This document shows, in pieces, positions 26,679 through 35,320 of a DNA stretch of 64,000 bases. A model generated the notes under the pieces. It was given only the letters and a program-made list of their open reading frames with translations. It searched no databases and was not told the origin of the DNA. Each line of letters opens with the position of its first letter. Position 1 is the first letter of the stretch. The stretch is from positions 124,001-188,000 of the forward strand of contig PVUG01000007.1 in assembly GCA_003001975.1 (NCBI GenBank). Reading direction: 5' to 3'. Made by a program: the position numbers and the translations under genes. This DNA is from Martelella mediterranea. GTDB lineage: Bacteria; Pseudomonadota; Alphaproteobacteria; Rhizobiales; Rhizobiaceae.

Positions 26679-28448
26679 TTACGTCTTGTTGGTGATCCAC
26701 CGGCACTGATACGGCGCGAAGGTGATCTTGGCATCGCTGACCGGCTCACCGGAGATCAGGTCGACCCAGTTTTCACCGCCGATCAGGTTCAGTGCCATGG
26801 CGGGAATTTCGAGTGTCTCGTCGGTAACGTTGTTGATTGCGAAAATACTCTGGGTGCGATCAACGCTCTGGCGCCAGAAGCCGAACAGCTTTTCCCCGAG
26901 ATGCAGGGTAAACTGCGTGGCATTGGGGTGGAAGGCAGGCTGCCGGGTGCGCACCGAGATCAGTGCGCGCATGGCATTGAAAACCTGCGCATGCTGCGTG
27001 GTTTCGTCGGCCAGCGCTTCCTGCAGCGCGTCGTAGTTCCAGCGGTGGCGGTTGATGGCGCGGTTGTGTCCGGACTTTTCGACCCCCTCATAATCATTGC
27101 TGGTGGCCAGCAGCGAGTGGATGTAAAATGCCGGAATCCCCTCGAGCGCCATGGCAATCGTCTGGCTGCAGAGGAAGCGGGCGATGTTGTGATCGTCCTC
27201 GCCGCGGACAGTGCCTTTCAGGGCGTCGAACAGCGACACATTCATCTCGTAGGGCCGCATCGAGCCATCGGAAAGCTGACGCATGGAAACCCGGCCGCCG
27301 AAACCCTTGACGGTTTCGACCATCTGGCTGATCGCATCCTCGGAAAGCAGGCTTTCGGCAGGCCTGAGGCCGATGCCGTCATGCGAGGCGGTGAAGTTGA
27401 AATAGGCACAGCCCATCTGCGCCGGCGGCATGGCCATCTGCCAGGCATTGAGGAATTGCGATGTCCCCGTCAGCAGCGCATGCACGATCAGCGGCGGCAG
27501 CGAGAAATTATAGATCATGTGCGCTTCGTTGCGATTGCCGAAATAGCTCAGGTTTTCGACATTCGGCACATTCGTCTCGGTGATGAGAACGATGCTTTCC
27601 TCGCTGAAATCGGCCAGAAGCCGCATCAGCCGGATAATCTCGTGGGTTTCAGGCAGGTGGATGCAGGAGGTGCCGATCTCCTTCCAGATGAAGGCACAGG
27701 CATCCAGCCGGATGGTGCGCACGCCGCGATTGATATGAAAGCGCATGATCCGCAGGAATTCGAGCAGCACGTCCGGATTGGAGAAGTCGAAATCCACCTG
27801 GTCGTGGCTGAAGGTGCACCAGACATATTTTTCGCCATCGGCGGTTTCGACCTTGCGCAGCAGCGGGTGGGCGCGCGGGCGAACCACAGAGGAGAGATCA
27901 TCCTCGGGCGATGCGGTAAAGAAGAAATCCTTGTAGGGCTCATGGCCCATGCGGAATTCGTTGAACCAGCTGCTCTGGCTGGAACAGTGGTTGAGCACCA
28001 GATCCGACATCAGCCGGAATTCGCGGCTGATGCGCTCGATATCCTCCCAGCCGCCAAGGCCGCTGTCGATGGCGCGATAATCGGTGATCGCGAAGCCGTC
28101 ATCGGAGGTATAAGGGAAATAGGGCAGGATGTGCACGCCCTTGATCACGCCCTTCAGGTTCTCGGTGACGAAATCCTGGAGCAGCGACAGCGGTTTGTGC
28201 TCGCCATCGATGATCGAGTTGCCGTAGGTGATCACATAGGTGTTGTCGGCGCTCCACATGTTGTTGCCGGCAACGCGCCCGCGCTTGCGCGGAACCGCGC
28301 CGTCGCCCCAGAAGGCTTCGAGGACCTGGCGCGTCAGCGCGCGCGAGTCTTTGTCCGGATAGATGCTCTCGAGATGGAGCCTGATGCTTTCCCGCAGTCG
28401 CCTGGAAATCACCATGCTTTTTTGCGGCGTCTCAGAAACTGTCGTCAT
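26679..28448 (-). CDS. GH13 subfamily 18 sugar phosphorylase (sucrose or glucosylglycerate type)
   Basis: A 589-residue cytosolic alpha-amylase-family enzyme related to sucrose phosphorylase. It should phosphorolyse an alpha-glucoside to glucose 1-phosphate. The catalytic trio is present: nucleophile Asp249 in RTIRLDACAFIWK, acid/base Glu291 in LITETNVPN, and Asp357 in FTASHDGIGLRP. VHILPYFPYTSDDGF and the GIPAFYIHSLLA region also match this subfamily. Start at 28448 is chosen from an AAGGACAAG site directly upstream; a 71-codon extension into the promoter region is rejected. Glucosylglycerate phosphorylase is at least as likely as sucrose phosphorylase; no transporter or kinase flanks it to decide. 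Confidence 0.85.
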   Translation of the reverse strand: MTTVSETPQKSMVISRRLRESIRLHLESIYPDKDSRALTRQVLEAFWGDGAVPRKRGRVAGNNMWSADNTYVITYGNSIIDGEHKPLSLLQDFVTENLKGVIKGVHILPYFPYTSDDGFAITDYRAIDSGLGGWEDIERISREFRLMSDLVLNHCSSQSSWFNEFRMGHEPYKDFFFTASPEDDLSSVVRPRAHPLLRKVETADGEKYVWCTFSHDQVDFDFSNPDVLLEFLRIMRFHINRGVRTIRLDACAFIWKEIGTSCIHLPETHEIIRLMRLLADFSEESIVLITETNVPNVENLSYFGNRNEAHMIYNFSLPPLIVHALLTGTSQFLNAWQMAMPPAQMGCAYFNFTASHDGIGLRPAESLLSEDAISQMVETVKGFGGRVSMRQLSDGSMRPYEMNVSLFDALKGTVRGEDDHNIARFLCSQTIAMALEGIPAFYIHSLLATSNDYEGVEKSGHNRAINRHRWNYDALQEALADETTQHAQVFNAMRALISVRTRQPAFHPNATQFTLHLGEKLFGFWRQSVDRTQSIFAINNVTDETLEIPAMALNLIGGENWVDLISGEPVSDAKITFAPYQCRWITNKT

Positions 28449-28864
28449 TCTTGTCCTTCTTTCCCCACACGCCAAGGTTAGCATGTCGGTTTCGATTGGC
28501 AATTGCCTATCCGGGCCAATCGCCAGCTTTGCAGAGAGATTTTGCTGCACCGCCGCATCGCGGGGCCCTTGACGTCGTACCCGGTTGTTCTCCGCCCGCG
28601 GGATGGGACGCACGCCTGAAATCCATCTGTTTTCGGCGGCAACCGACGGCGATGGCGCCACTTTGTCTGTCTATGCATGAACCCCTTGCTGTCTCGTCTG
28701 CCCGCAGACGCATATCGGCTGCTTCATGAATGCTTTTTTATGTTCAGCTTCTTTCCAGAAAAACCGTGGTGTGCTAGCAAATCCGGAACGGGATATTGTA
28801 AGTATTTATTTAGTCTAATTTAGAATTATCTTAATTTTAGACATAAAATAGTAAAGGCTTCCCA
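28449..28864. other. 416-base divergent region between GH13 gene and winged-helix regulator
   Basis: No gene is supported. The left part is GC-rich and featureless; the right 100 bases are strongly AT-rich and hold a dyad at 28813-28842 just before the regulator gene. Promoters for both flanking genes should lie here. Confidence 0.5.
28813..28842. promoter_or_regulatory. AT-rich dyad before the winged-helix gene
   Basis: GTCTAA (28813-28818) and TTAGAC (28837-28842) form an inverted repeat; AATTTAGA and TCTTAATT inside are a second, imperfect pair. It ends 22 bases before the regulator start, so it may be an autoregulatory operator. Confidence 0.4.
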
Positions 28865-29212
28865 ATGAATTCTTCTGATGAGTGCGTGCTGACATTTGTG
28901 CGGCGCGATGAACCTGACGCGCGGTTGGTGGCCATGGCTGGCGCGCTCTCCTCGCTTGCCCGCCACGAGGGGGTGCAGGTCGCCAAGGCCCTGCAGGCGG
29001 GAAGACATACGCGTCTGGATCTTTGCCGCATTACCGGGCTTTCGGTATTCCAGGTCGCTTCCGCAACCGCATCTCTGGTAAACCACGGACTGGTTTCCGC
29101 CTGGCGGCGCGATGCCGAGACCGTCTACGAGCTCGTCCACCCGCGCCTCGGCGACGTTATTCATCTTGCCGAAGAGCTTGCCGGCCCGCAGCCACTGCAG
29201 GTGGTTTCGTAA
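28865..29212 (+). CDS. Winged-helix (ArsR-like) DNA-binding protein
   Basis: A 115-residue protein whose middle reads as a winged helix: MAGALSSLARHEGVQVAKAL, then TRLDLCRITGLSVFQVASATASLVNHGLVSAWRRDAETVYEL, in which the last strands make the wing. It resembles ArsR-like regulators but lacks the classical metal-binding ELCVC motif (a single cysteine, DLCRI, sits at that position). The dyad just upstream suggests self-control. Target genes are unknown; neither neighbour is an obvious metal-resistance gene. Confidence 0.65.
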   Translation: MNSSDECVLTFVRRDEPDARLVAMAGALSSLARHEGVQVAKALQAGRHTRLDLCRITGLSVFQVASATASLVNHGLVSAWRRDAETVYELVHPRLGDVIHLAEELAGPQPLQVVS

Positions 29213-29292
29213 GGCCGTTCGCCGCACCGCGCCGCTGCGACCGGCCGGTCGGCAAGGACCTGTAAATTTTCTTGAAAAACGGAAAATTGGCG

Positions 29293-29321
29293 CTGGACTT
29301 GAAAAAACAAAATGCTATAAA
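29293..29321 (+). promoter_or_regulatory. Candidate promoter of tRNA-Phe
   Basis: CTGGAC (29293-29298) and TATAAA (29316-29321) are spaced by 17 bases and end about 60 bases before the tRNA. CTTGAC-type -35 boxes are usual in alphaproteobacteria; this differs at one position. Confidence 0.45.
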
Positions 29322-29382
29322 CGCGCTCATTCGCGGGCCTGCCCCGGCAGCCGCGAAGGTGCTCTTGTGTCTCAAGGCGCCT

Positions 29383-29458
29383 GCCCAGATAGCTCAGTTG
29401 GTAGAGCAGCGGATTGAAAATCCGCGTGTCCGTGGTTCGAATCCGCGTCTGGGCACCA
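29383..29458 (+). tRNA. tRNA-Phe (GAA)
   Basis: A 76-base cloverleaf is readable: acceptor GCCCAGA pairs with TCTGGGC, D-arm GCTCAGTTGGTAGAGC, anticodon arm with loop TTGAAAA (anticodon GAA), T-arm loop GGTTCGAATCC, discriminator A and an encoded CCA (29456-29458). It lies alone. No integrase gene and no copy of its 3' end is seen nearby, so it is not visibly an integration site. Confidence 0.97.
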
Positions 29459-29971
29459 CTTCAACCCCTTGGGTTTATTCATCTTTTCCATTTCAGTCCT
29501 TCTTCGCTTTCCCGGTTTGCTGTTTGTTGGCACGTCATGCCATCCTCAATCGCATTGAGCGGTCGATCGCGAAGGTTTTTGGAAAGTGTTTTGACCACAT
29601 AAGCCGGCCTCCTGTCGCAGCCTGGATGCTGGACCAGAAGCAACCCGATTTGGGAATCGCCTAACGATCTTGACCGTCGGGAAAGTGCTGTGGAACCGAT
29701 ATGATGCGCGCCGGAGTGGCGCCTTCCCCTGCGCCTCTCTGTCTGCTCGGGACGCGTGCAGATCATCAGTCAAACGTTTTATTTACTTAAGGTCGAACAG
29801 GCGTAGAATGCCGGCCCTCCGAGGTGGTTTCAACTGGGGGCTGTGCGGATCTTTGCCGCCAGCCTGAGGCGTGTTGACGCTTTATCGGTCTCGGGGAAAA
29901 CCGAACTGCGCCCCGGCGACCGGCCGATCAGGCGGGGGTGGGCGACAGGCGTTCTTGGGAGGGAACGACGC
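29459..29971. other. 513-base region between tRNA-Phe and the OFA transporter
   Basis: I see no convincing gene; open frames here on both strands have no recognisable protein pattern and the longest forward one merely runs through the tRNA. It contains the weak tRNA terminator and, at 29772-29779, a palindromic AAACGTTT followed by AT-rich DNA that may belong to the promoter of the transporter gene. A strong GGGAGGG lies just before 29972. Confidence 0.45.
29463..29482 (+). terminator. Weak hairpin after tRNA-Phe
   Basis: AACCC (29463-29467) pairs with GGGTT (29471-29475) around CTT, five bases after the tRNA, with TTATTCATCTTTT beyond. The stem is only five pairs. Confidence 0.4.
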
Positions 29972-31654
29972 ATGTTTGACAAGTTGAAGAAGGAACATAT
30001 CGTCGCAAGAGACGGTTTCAACCGCTGGAAGGTTCCGCCGGCATCCATCGCCATCCACCTGTGCATAGGCTCCGTCTATGCCTGGAGTATCTTCAACCCG
30101 CCGCTGGTCAAGCAGTTCGGCGTGGTTGCGCCGGCGCCGGGCGACTGGAGCCTGTCCTCCGTCGTCTGGATTTTCTCCGTGGCGATCGTGTTTCTCGGGC
30201 TGTCGGCCGCGTTTGCGGGCAAATGGCTGGAGGAAGTCGGCCCGCGCATGGTCGGCGTTGTCGCCGCGTTCTGTTGGGGCGGCGGGCTGATCATCGGCGG
30301 ACTTGGCATCATGACCCACCAGCTCTGGCTGCTTTATCTCGGCTATGGCGCCATTGGCGGCTGCGGGCTCGGGCTGGGCTATGTCTCACCGGTCTCGACG
30401 TTGATCCGGTGGTTTCCCGACCGGCGCGGCATGGCGACCGGCCTTGCAATCATGGGTTTTGGCGGCGGCGCGATGATCGCCACGCCGATCCAGGAATTCC
30501 TTCTGGGACTTTATTACAAGGCGCCGCAGTTTCTCGGACCGCAGGATGCCGTCAACATCGTCATCGAGGGCGGCAAGCGCATGGCCGAGGTCAATGGCCA
30601 GCTTGTCGAGGTGGTGGTGGCCACCGCCCGGCAGGCGGCCGAAGCGCCCGTCGCCATTGACCCCGGCGTCTACGTCGTGGGCACGGGCAATACAGGGGCC
30701 GAAGGGACGTTCTTCACGCTCGGCATCGTCTATTTCGTCGTCATCATGATTGCCGCCTTCTCCTACCGGGTGCCGCAGGAGGGCTGGAAGCCGGAGGGCT
30801 GGACCCCGCCGACGGCGGATGCCGCCTCGCGCAAGATGATCACCCAGAACCATGTTCACATCGACCAAGCGCTCAAGACGCCGCAATTCTATCTGTTGTG
30901 GATCATCCTCTGCTTCAACGTGACCGCCGGCATCGGCGTGATCGGCGTTGCCAAGACGATGATGACGGAGATTTTCGGAACGACGCTGCCGCTGATCGTC
31001 AACTCCGCCTTCGCGGCGACCTATGTGTTCATGATTTCGGTGTTCAACATGCTCGGCCGGTTCTTCTGGGCCTCGATGTCGGACTATATCGGACGCAAGA
31101 ACACCTATTACTGCTTCTTCGTCCTCGGTACGATCCTCTACCTGTCGATCCCGTTCGCCGCGCATCAGGTTAGCATCAACCCGGCAGTGCTGTGGCTGGT
31201 GATGTTCTATGCTGCGACGATGATCATCTTCACCATGTATGGCGGCGGCTTCGCCACCATCCCGGCCTATCTGGCGGATATCTTCGGCACCAAGTTTGTC
31301 GGCGGCATCCACGGACGGCTGCTGACGGCGTGGAGCACGGCGGGCGTTCTCGGCCCACTGGCAATCACCGGCCTGCGCAACATGTCGCTGAACAGCGCGC
31401 TCCACGATCTGGCGTCGAAGGTCGATCCGGCGGCGTTTGCCGAGAAATTCGGCGCCGGTATCGATCAGCTCGATCAGTTGATTGCCGCCAAGACGGTGAC
31501 CATCGCGCAACTGATGGAGATCGCGCCGGCGGGCACCGTTGACCCGACGCCGAGCCTCTACAACACGACCATGTATGCCATGGCCGGTTTGCTGGTCATT
31601 GCGCTGATCGCCAATGTGCTGGTCAAGCCGGTGCATGAGAAGCACCATATGTGA
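29972..31654 (+). CDS. OFA-family MFS transporter (oxalate/formate antiporter type)
   Basis: A 560-residue 12-helix permease of the oxalate:formate antiporter family. N-terminal signature: IAIHLCIGSVYAWSIFNPPL, then GGCGLGLGYVSPVSTLIRWFPDRRGMATGLAIMGFGGGAM. The second half has LGRFFWASMSDYIGRKNTYY and GGIHGRLLTAWSTAGVLGPL. It is longer than OxlT because of an insert of about 80 residues after helix 6 (YYKAPQFLGPQDAVNIV through the GTGNTGAEG region), as in many proteobacterial members. ATG 29972 after GGGAGGG is chosen over an upstream in-frame start. The formate dehydrogenase operon 1.6 kb downstream supports oxalate or formate as substrate, but family members also carry lactate and other acids. 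Confidence 0.82.
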   Translation: MFDKLKKEHIVARDGFNRWKVPPASIAIHLCIGSVYAWSIFNPPLVKQFGVVAPAPGDWSLSSVVWIFSVAIVFLGLSAAFAGKWLEEVGPRMVGVVAAFCWGGGLIIGGLGIMTHQLWLLYLGYGAIGGCGLGLGYVSPVSTLIRWFPDRRGMATGLAIMGFGGGAMIATPIQEFLLGLYYKAPQFLGPQDAVNIVIEGGKRMAEVNGQLVEVVVATARQAAEAPVAIDPGVYVVGTGNTGAEGTFFTLGIVYFVVIMIAAFSYRVPQEGWKPEGWTPPTADAASRKMITQNHVHIDQALKTPQFYLLWIILCFNVTAGIGVIGVAKTMMTEIFGTTLPLIVNSAFAATYVFMISVFNMLGRFFWASMSDYIGRKNTYYCFFVLGTILYLSIPFAAHQVSINPAVLWLVMFYAATMIIFTMYGGGFATIPAYLADIFGTKFVGGIHGRLLTAWSTAGVLGPLAITGLRNMSLNSALHDLASKVDPAAFAEKFGAGIDQLDQLIAAKTVTIAQLMEIAPAGTVDPTPSLYNTTMYAMAGLLVIALIANVLVKPVHEKHHM

Positions 31655-31728
31655 GCCGGTTGCCGGTCCGGCCCCGGTGGCGGCATAGGGTTGCCGCCGG
31701 GGTTTTCAGCGGGATCCGCCGGCGCGGT

Positions 31729-32073
31729 TCAGCCGCCGGTGAGGTCCACATGACAGATATACTTGCCGTAGACCCAGCCCACCGGGCCGCTCGGGTTATC
31801 GACTTCCGACAGCGAACGCATGACCATGACCTCGCGCCAGCCGCGCGTGTCGTAAGGTTCGAGGGTCAGGACGAAGGTGCCGGGACCGAGGCGGGCAATC
31901 TCGTTGCACTTGGAGGAACCGCAACTGCGCAACGACAGATAATTGTCGCCCTGCGGGTCGAGATGGCAGACGGCGTAAACCTCGCCCGAATAGGCATCGA
32001 CATGCGCCGGCAGGGCGATGATGGCCAGACCGGCAACAGCCGGAGCCAGCCATTGGAGCAATTTGACAGACAT
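31729..32073 (-). CDS. Small periplasmic SH3-like protein
   Basis: A 114-residue protein with a signal peptide (MSVKLLQWLAPAVAGLAIIA, cleavage near HVDA-YS). The mature part has the bacterial SH3 pattern: VYAVCHLDPQGDNYLSLRSCGSSKCNEIARLGPGTFVLTLE, then GWREVMVM and GWVYGKYICHVDL. Four or so cysteines suggest disulfides. Such domains bind cell-wall peptides or proteins. Start 32073 is fixed by GGAGG upstream; the frame continues into the lysR region but that part is not supported. It lies between the transporter and lysR on the opposite strand, with no clear functional link. Confidence 0.7.
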   Translation of the reverse strand: MSVKLLQWLAPAVAGLAIIALPAHVDAYSGEVYAVCHLDPQGDNYLSLRSCGSSKCNEIARLGPGTFVLTLEPYDTRGWREVMVMRSLSEVDNPSGPVGWVYGKYICHVDLTGG

Positions 32074-32269
32074 TTCAACCTCCCTTGTTCGGGATAGTGT
32101 AACCGCGGGGTGCATTTCGCCATTGATTGCAATCAAACCTTGAAGGAAGCCGGAAGGGGAGATCGTCGGCGCTGTCCTGACACGGCGGCCGATGGCAAAA
32201 CCGGTCTCCACTTCACCTGCAATTGCTCTAGAATGAGCGCGAGAAACGGCCGTCCCGGATGGAAGATGC

Positions 32270-33151
32270 ATGATCGAAAAACTGGAAATGTTCATAACCC
32301 TGGCGCGTGAGCAGCATTTCGGGCACGCGGCGGAAGCCTGCGGCGTTTCGCAGCCCGCGCTTTCGGCATCGATCAAGCAGCTTGAGGAGCAGCTGGGCGT
32401 TCTTCTGGTGCTGCGCGGCTCCCGCTATCAGGGGCTGACGCCCGAAGGCCAGCGGGTGCTGGAATGGGCGCGGCGGCTGGTTGCCGACGCCCGCACCATG
32501 CAGCAGGAGCTGAAGACCATTCGCGATGGCTTGAGCGGTCATCTGAAGGTGGCGAGCATACCCACCGCGCTATCCTATGTTCCCGCACTTACGGCGCCGT
32601 TCGTGGCGAGCAATCCCGGCGTCACCGTCTCCGTGCTGTCGCGGTCATCCGCCGAAATCCTCTCGCTTCTGGAAAATCTCGAGATTGACGTCGGCATCAC
32701 CTATCTCGAAAACGAACCGGTGGGAAAGGTCACGCAGATACCGCTCTACCGGGAGACCTATTGTCTGGTGACGCATGTTGATACCCATCTCGGCGACGCC
32801 AGGCGGATCACATGGAACGACGTCAGCCGTCTGCCGCTCTGTCTTTTGACGAAGGATATGCAGAACCGGCGCATTCTCGACGGTATCCTCGCGCAGGTCT
32901 CCGCCGATGTTGCGCCGACGCTTGAATCGGATTCCATCGTCACCCTGTTTGCCCATGTGCAGACCGGGCTGTGGTCGACCGTTATGCCGGAGAGCCTGGC
33001 AACGACGCTTGCAAACGAGACCCTGAAAACCATACCGATCATCGATCCCGTGGCCGGTTCGCAGATCGGTCTCGTCGCCACGCACCGCGAGCCTTACGCG
33101 CCGTTGATCTCGGCCTTTCTGCGGCAGGTGCGTCATCTGGCGCAAGTATAA
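32270..33151 (+). CDS. LysR-family regulator next to fds operon (FdsR-like)
   Basis: A 293-residue LysR regulator. The N-terminal helix-turn-helix reads MFITLAREQHFGHAAEACGVSQPALSASIKQLEEQLGVLLV, and the rest is the two-lobed effector domain (SGHLKVASIPTALSYVPALTAPF onwards). It is immediately upstream of and in the same direction as fdsGBAD, the place FdsR occupies in related bacteria, so it most likely controls formate dehydrogenase. A 6+5+6 dyad lies four bases after its stop, before fdsG. Effector (formate?) not shown. Confidence 0.85.
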   Translation: MIEKLEMFITLAREQHFGHAAEACGVSQPALSASIKQLEEQLGVLLVLRGSRYQGLTPEGQRVLEWARRLVADARTMQQELKTIRDGLSGHLKVASIPTALSYVPALTAPFVASNPGVTVSVLSRSSAEILSLLENLEIDVGITYLENEPVGKVTQIPLYRETYCLVTHVDTHLGDARRITWNDVSRLPLCLLTKDMQNRRILDGILAQVSADVAPTLESDSIVTLFAHVQTGLWSTVMPESLATTLANETLKTIPIIDPVAGSQIGLVATHREPYAPLISAFLRQVRHLAQV

Positions 33152-33154
33152 AAC

Positions 33155-33171
33155 ATGACTATCAAAGTCAT
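33155..33171. promoter_or_regulatory. Perfect dyad in lysR-fdsG gap
   Basis: ATGACT (33155-33160) and AGTCAT (33166-33171) are perfect inverted arms around ATCAA, about 100 bases before the fdsG start. It could be the LysR-type operator of the operon or a small hairpin ending lysR transcription. There is no T-run, which favours an operator. Confidence 0.45.
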
Positions 33172-33268
33172 CTATAAGTAAAAGCCATTGACTGACGGAA
33201 CTGCGGCATTGATCAACCACCGGTCGATATGACATTTTTCAATTCTGGTTCTGTGGAGGAGCGACTTG

Positions 33269-33748
33269 ATGAACGTGAATGTGCAAAGGGAGGCGGTTTC
33301 CGCACGCACAGCCGCAATTATCGAAGATCATCTGCAACGTGAAGCGCCGCTGCTGCCGATCCTGCACGATATACAGGTGGAATTCGGCTATGTGCCGGAA
33401 ACCGCATTGCGGCTTGTCGCCGAAAAGCTGAACCTCAGCCGCGCCGAAGTGCATGGCGTGATGAGCTTTTACCACGATTTTCGCCGCGAACCCGCCGGTC
33501 ACCATGTCCTGAAGATCTGTCGCGCCGAGGCCTGCCAGTCCATGGGCGGGGAGGCGCTGGCCGATGGTCTGCGCGCCGCCCTTGGCCTCGACTGGCATGA
33601 GACGACAGCGGACGGCAGGCTGACGCTTGAACCCGTCTACTGTCTTGGCTTGTGTTCCTGCGCGCCGGCGGCAATGCTGGATGATGCGATCTATGGCCGG
33701 CTTGATGAGGCGACGCTGAAGCATGTCGTTGCGGAGGCCGGACAATGA
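33269..33748 (+). CDS. fdsG: NAD-dependent formate dehydrogenase gamma subunit
   Basis: A 159-residue NuoE-like subunit with a thioredoxin fold holding one [2Fe-2S] cluster; it passes electrons in the soluble FdsABG complex that oxidises formate to CO2 with NAD. Cluster ligands lie in KICRAEACQ and YCLGLCSCAP. The helical N-terminus (PLLPILHDIQVEFGYVPETAL, then GVMSFYHDF) is the usual NuoE start. ATG 33269 has TGGAGGA eight bases upstream. The stop overlaps fdsB as ATGA. Confidence 0.93.
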   Translation: MNVNVQREAVSARTAAIIEDHLQREAPLLPILHDIQVEFGYVPETALRLVAEKLNLSRAEVHGVMSFYHDFRREPAGHHVLKICRAEACQSMGGEALADGLRAALGLDWHETTADGRLTLEPVYCLGLCSCAPAAMLDDAIYGRLDEATLKHVVAEAGQ

Positions 33749-35316
33749 AACCTGTCATTTTCATCCCTTGCGATGCCGCAGCCCTCGCCGTTGGCGCCGA
33801 CAGGGTGGCATCGGCGATTGCCGAAACGCTTGCCGCACGCGGGCTGGACGCCGAGATCGTGCGCAATGGCTCGCGTGGTCTGCACTGGCTGGAGCCGATG
33901 GTCGAAGTGCGCACCGACCATGGCCGCATTGCCTATGGCCCGGTGAAGCCAACCGATATCGAAAGCCTGTTCGATGCTGGTTTTCTCGATGGCGCGGAGC
34001 ATCCGCTATCCCTTGGCAAGACGCGTGACCTGCCGTTTCTGAAGAAACAGACCCGCCTGACCTTTGCCCGCTGCGGCGTGACGGATCCGCTGTCTGTCTC
34101 CGATTACCGCCGCTACAAGGGGCTGCGCGGGCTGGAAAACGCCATCGCCATGCAAGGCGCGGATATCGTTCAGGTGGTCACCGACAGCGGCCTTCGCGGC
34201 CGCGGCGGTGCCGGCTTTCCCACCGGCATCAAATGGGACACGGTGCGCAAGGCGGCAGGCGCACAGAAATATGTCGTCTGCAATGCCGATGAAGGCGACA
34301 GCGGCACCTTTGCCGACCGGATGATCATGGAAGGCGATCCCTTCGTTCTGATCGAGGGCATGGCGATTGCGGGCCTCGCGACGGGCGCGACCAAAGGCTA
34401 TATCTACACCCGCTCGGAATATCCGCATGCGATTGCAACCATGCGCAAGGCGATTGAAGTCGCGCGCCGCGAGGGCATTCTGGGGCCGTCGGTGCTGGGC
34501 TCCGGGCATGCTTTCGATATGGAAATGCGCGTCGGCGCCGGGGCCTATGTGTGTGGCGAGGAAACCTCCATGCTCAATAGTCTGGAGGGCAAGCGCGGCG
34601 TTGTGCGGGCCAAGCCGCCGGTTCCCGCACTTGAGGGCCTGTTCGGCTGGCCCACCGTGGTCAACAATGTGCTGTCGCTGGCCTCCATCCCGCTGATCCT
34701 GGATCGCGGCGCGGATTATTACCGTGATTTCGGCATCGGCAAGTCGCGCGGCACCATGCCGATCCAGCTTGCCGGGAACATCAAGCATGGCGGGCTTTTC
34801 GAGACTTCCTTCGGGATCACGCTCAATGAGCTGATTTACGATATCGGCGGCGGCACGGCGAGCGGCCGGCCGGTGAAGGCCGTGCAGGTGGGCGGTCCGC
34901 TCGGCGCCTATTTCCCGACGAGCCACTTCGACATCCCCTTCGACTACGAGGCCTTCACCGCCAATAACGGGCTGATCGGCCATGCCGGCATCGTCGTTTT
35001 CGACGACACGGCCGACATGATGAAACAGGCACGCTTCGCCTTTGAATTTTGCGCGCTGGAAAGCTGCGGCAAATGCACGCCCTGCCGCATCGGCGCGGTG
35101 CGCGGCGCGGAGGTGATCGACAGGATTGCCAGAGGCGCCAGTGTGAGCGAGCAGACAGCGCTGCTGGATGACCTGTGCAACACGATGCGGCTTGGTTCGC
35201 TTTGCGCGCTGGGCGGTTTCACGCCTTATCCGGTTTCAAGCGCGCTCGACCATTTCCCTGAGGATTTCGGGTCGCGACCTCAGTCACAGACCCAACCGGC
35301 AGAAGCAGCGGAGTAG
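33745..35316 (+). CDS. fdsB: NAD-dependent formate dehydrogenase beta subunit (NAD/FMN)
   Basis: A 523-residue subunit homologous to NuoF with a NuoE-like N-terminal domain of about 100 residues. It binds FMN and NAD (GLRGRGGAGFPTGIKW, then CNADEGDSGTFADR and GAYVCGEETSMLNSLEG) and one [4Fe-4S] cluster (ESCGKCTPCRIGAVRG and a later CALGG cysteine). It is where electrons from formate reach NAD. Starts by overlapping fdsG (ATGA) and ends 4 bases before fdsA, all one operon. Confidence 0.94.
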   Translation: MKPVIFIPCDAAALAVGADRVASAIAETLAARGLDAEIVRNGSRGLHWLEPMVEVRTDHGRIAYGPVKPTDIESLFDAGFLDGAEHPLSLGKTRDLPFLKKQTRLTFARCGVTDPLSVSDYRRYKGLRGLENAIAMQGADIVQVVTDSGLRGRGGAGFPTGIKWDTVRKAAGAQKYVVCNADEGDSGTFADRMIMEGDPFVLIEGMAIAGLATGATKGYIYTRSEYPHAIATMRKAIEVARREGILGPSVLGSGHAFDMEMRVGAGAYVCGEETSMLNSLEGKRGVVRAKPPVPALEGLFGWPTVVNNVLSLASIPLILDRGADYYRDFGIGKSRGTMPIQLAGNIKHGGLFETSFGITLNELIYDIGGGTASGRPVKAVQVGGPLGAYFPTSHFDIPFDYEAFTANNGLIGHAGIVVFDDTADMMKQARFAFEFCALESCGKCTPCRIGAVRGAEVIDRIARGASVSEQTALLDDLCNTMRLGSLCALGGFTPYPVSSALDHFPEDFGSRPQSQTQPAEAAE

Positions 35317-35320
35317 TGAT

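Noticed and set aside
26589-28481. A 630-codon plus-strand frame opposite the GH13 gene
   Set aside because: The GH13 gene on the minus strand has its three catalytic acids in place; the opposite frame has no recognisable domain.
29272-29664. Short protein frame running through tRNA-Phe (IAQLVEQRIENPRVRGSN)
   Set aside because: This peptide is the familiar false translation of a tRNA gene and its flanks.
29772-29779. AAACGTTT before the OFA transporter as a second site for the LacI regulator
   Set aside because: An eight-base palindrome is expected by chance at this frequency, and the flanks do not match those of the site at 57899.
29383-29971. tRNA-Phe as a site of an integrated element
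   Set aside because: No integrase gene and no repeat of the tRNA 3' end is seen downstream, and the neighbouring genes look like ordinary chromosome.
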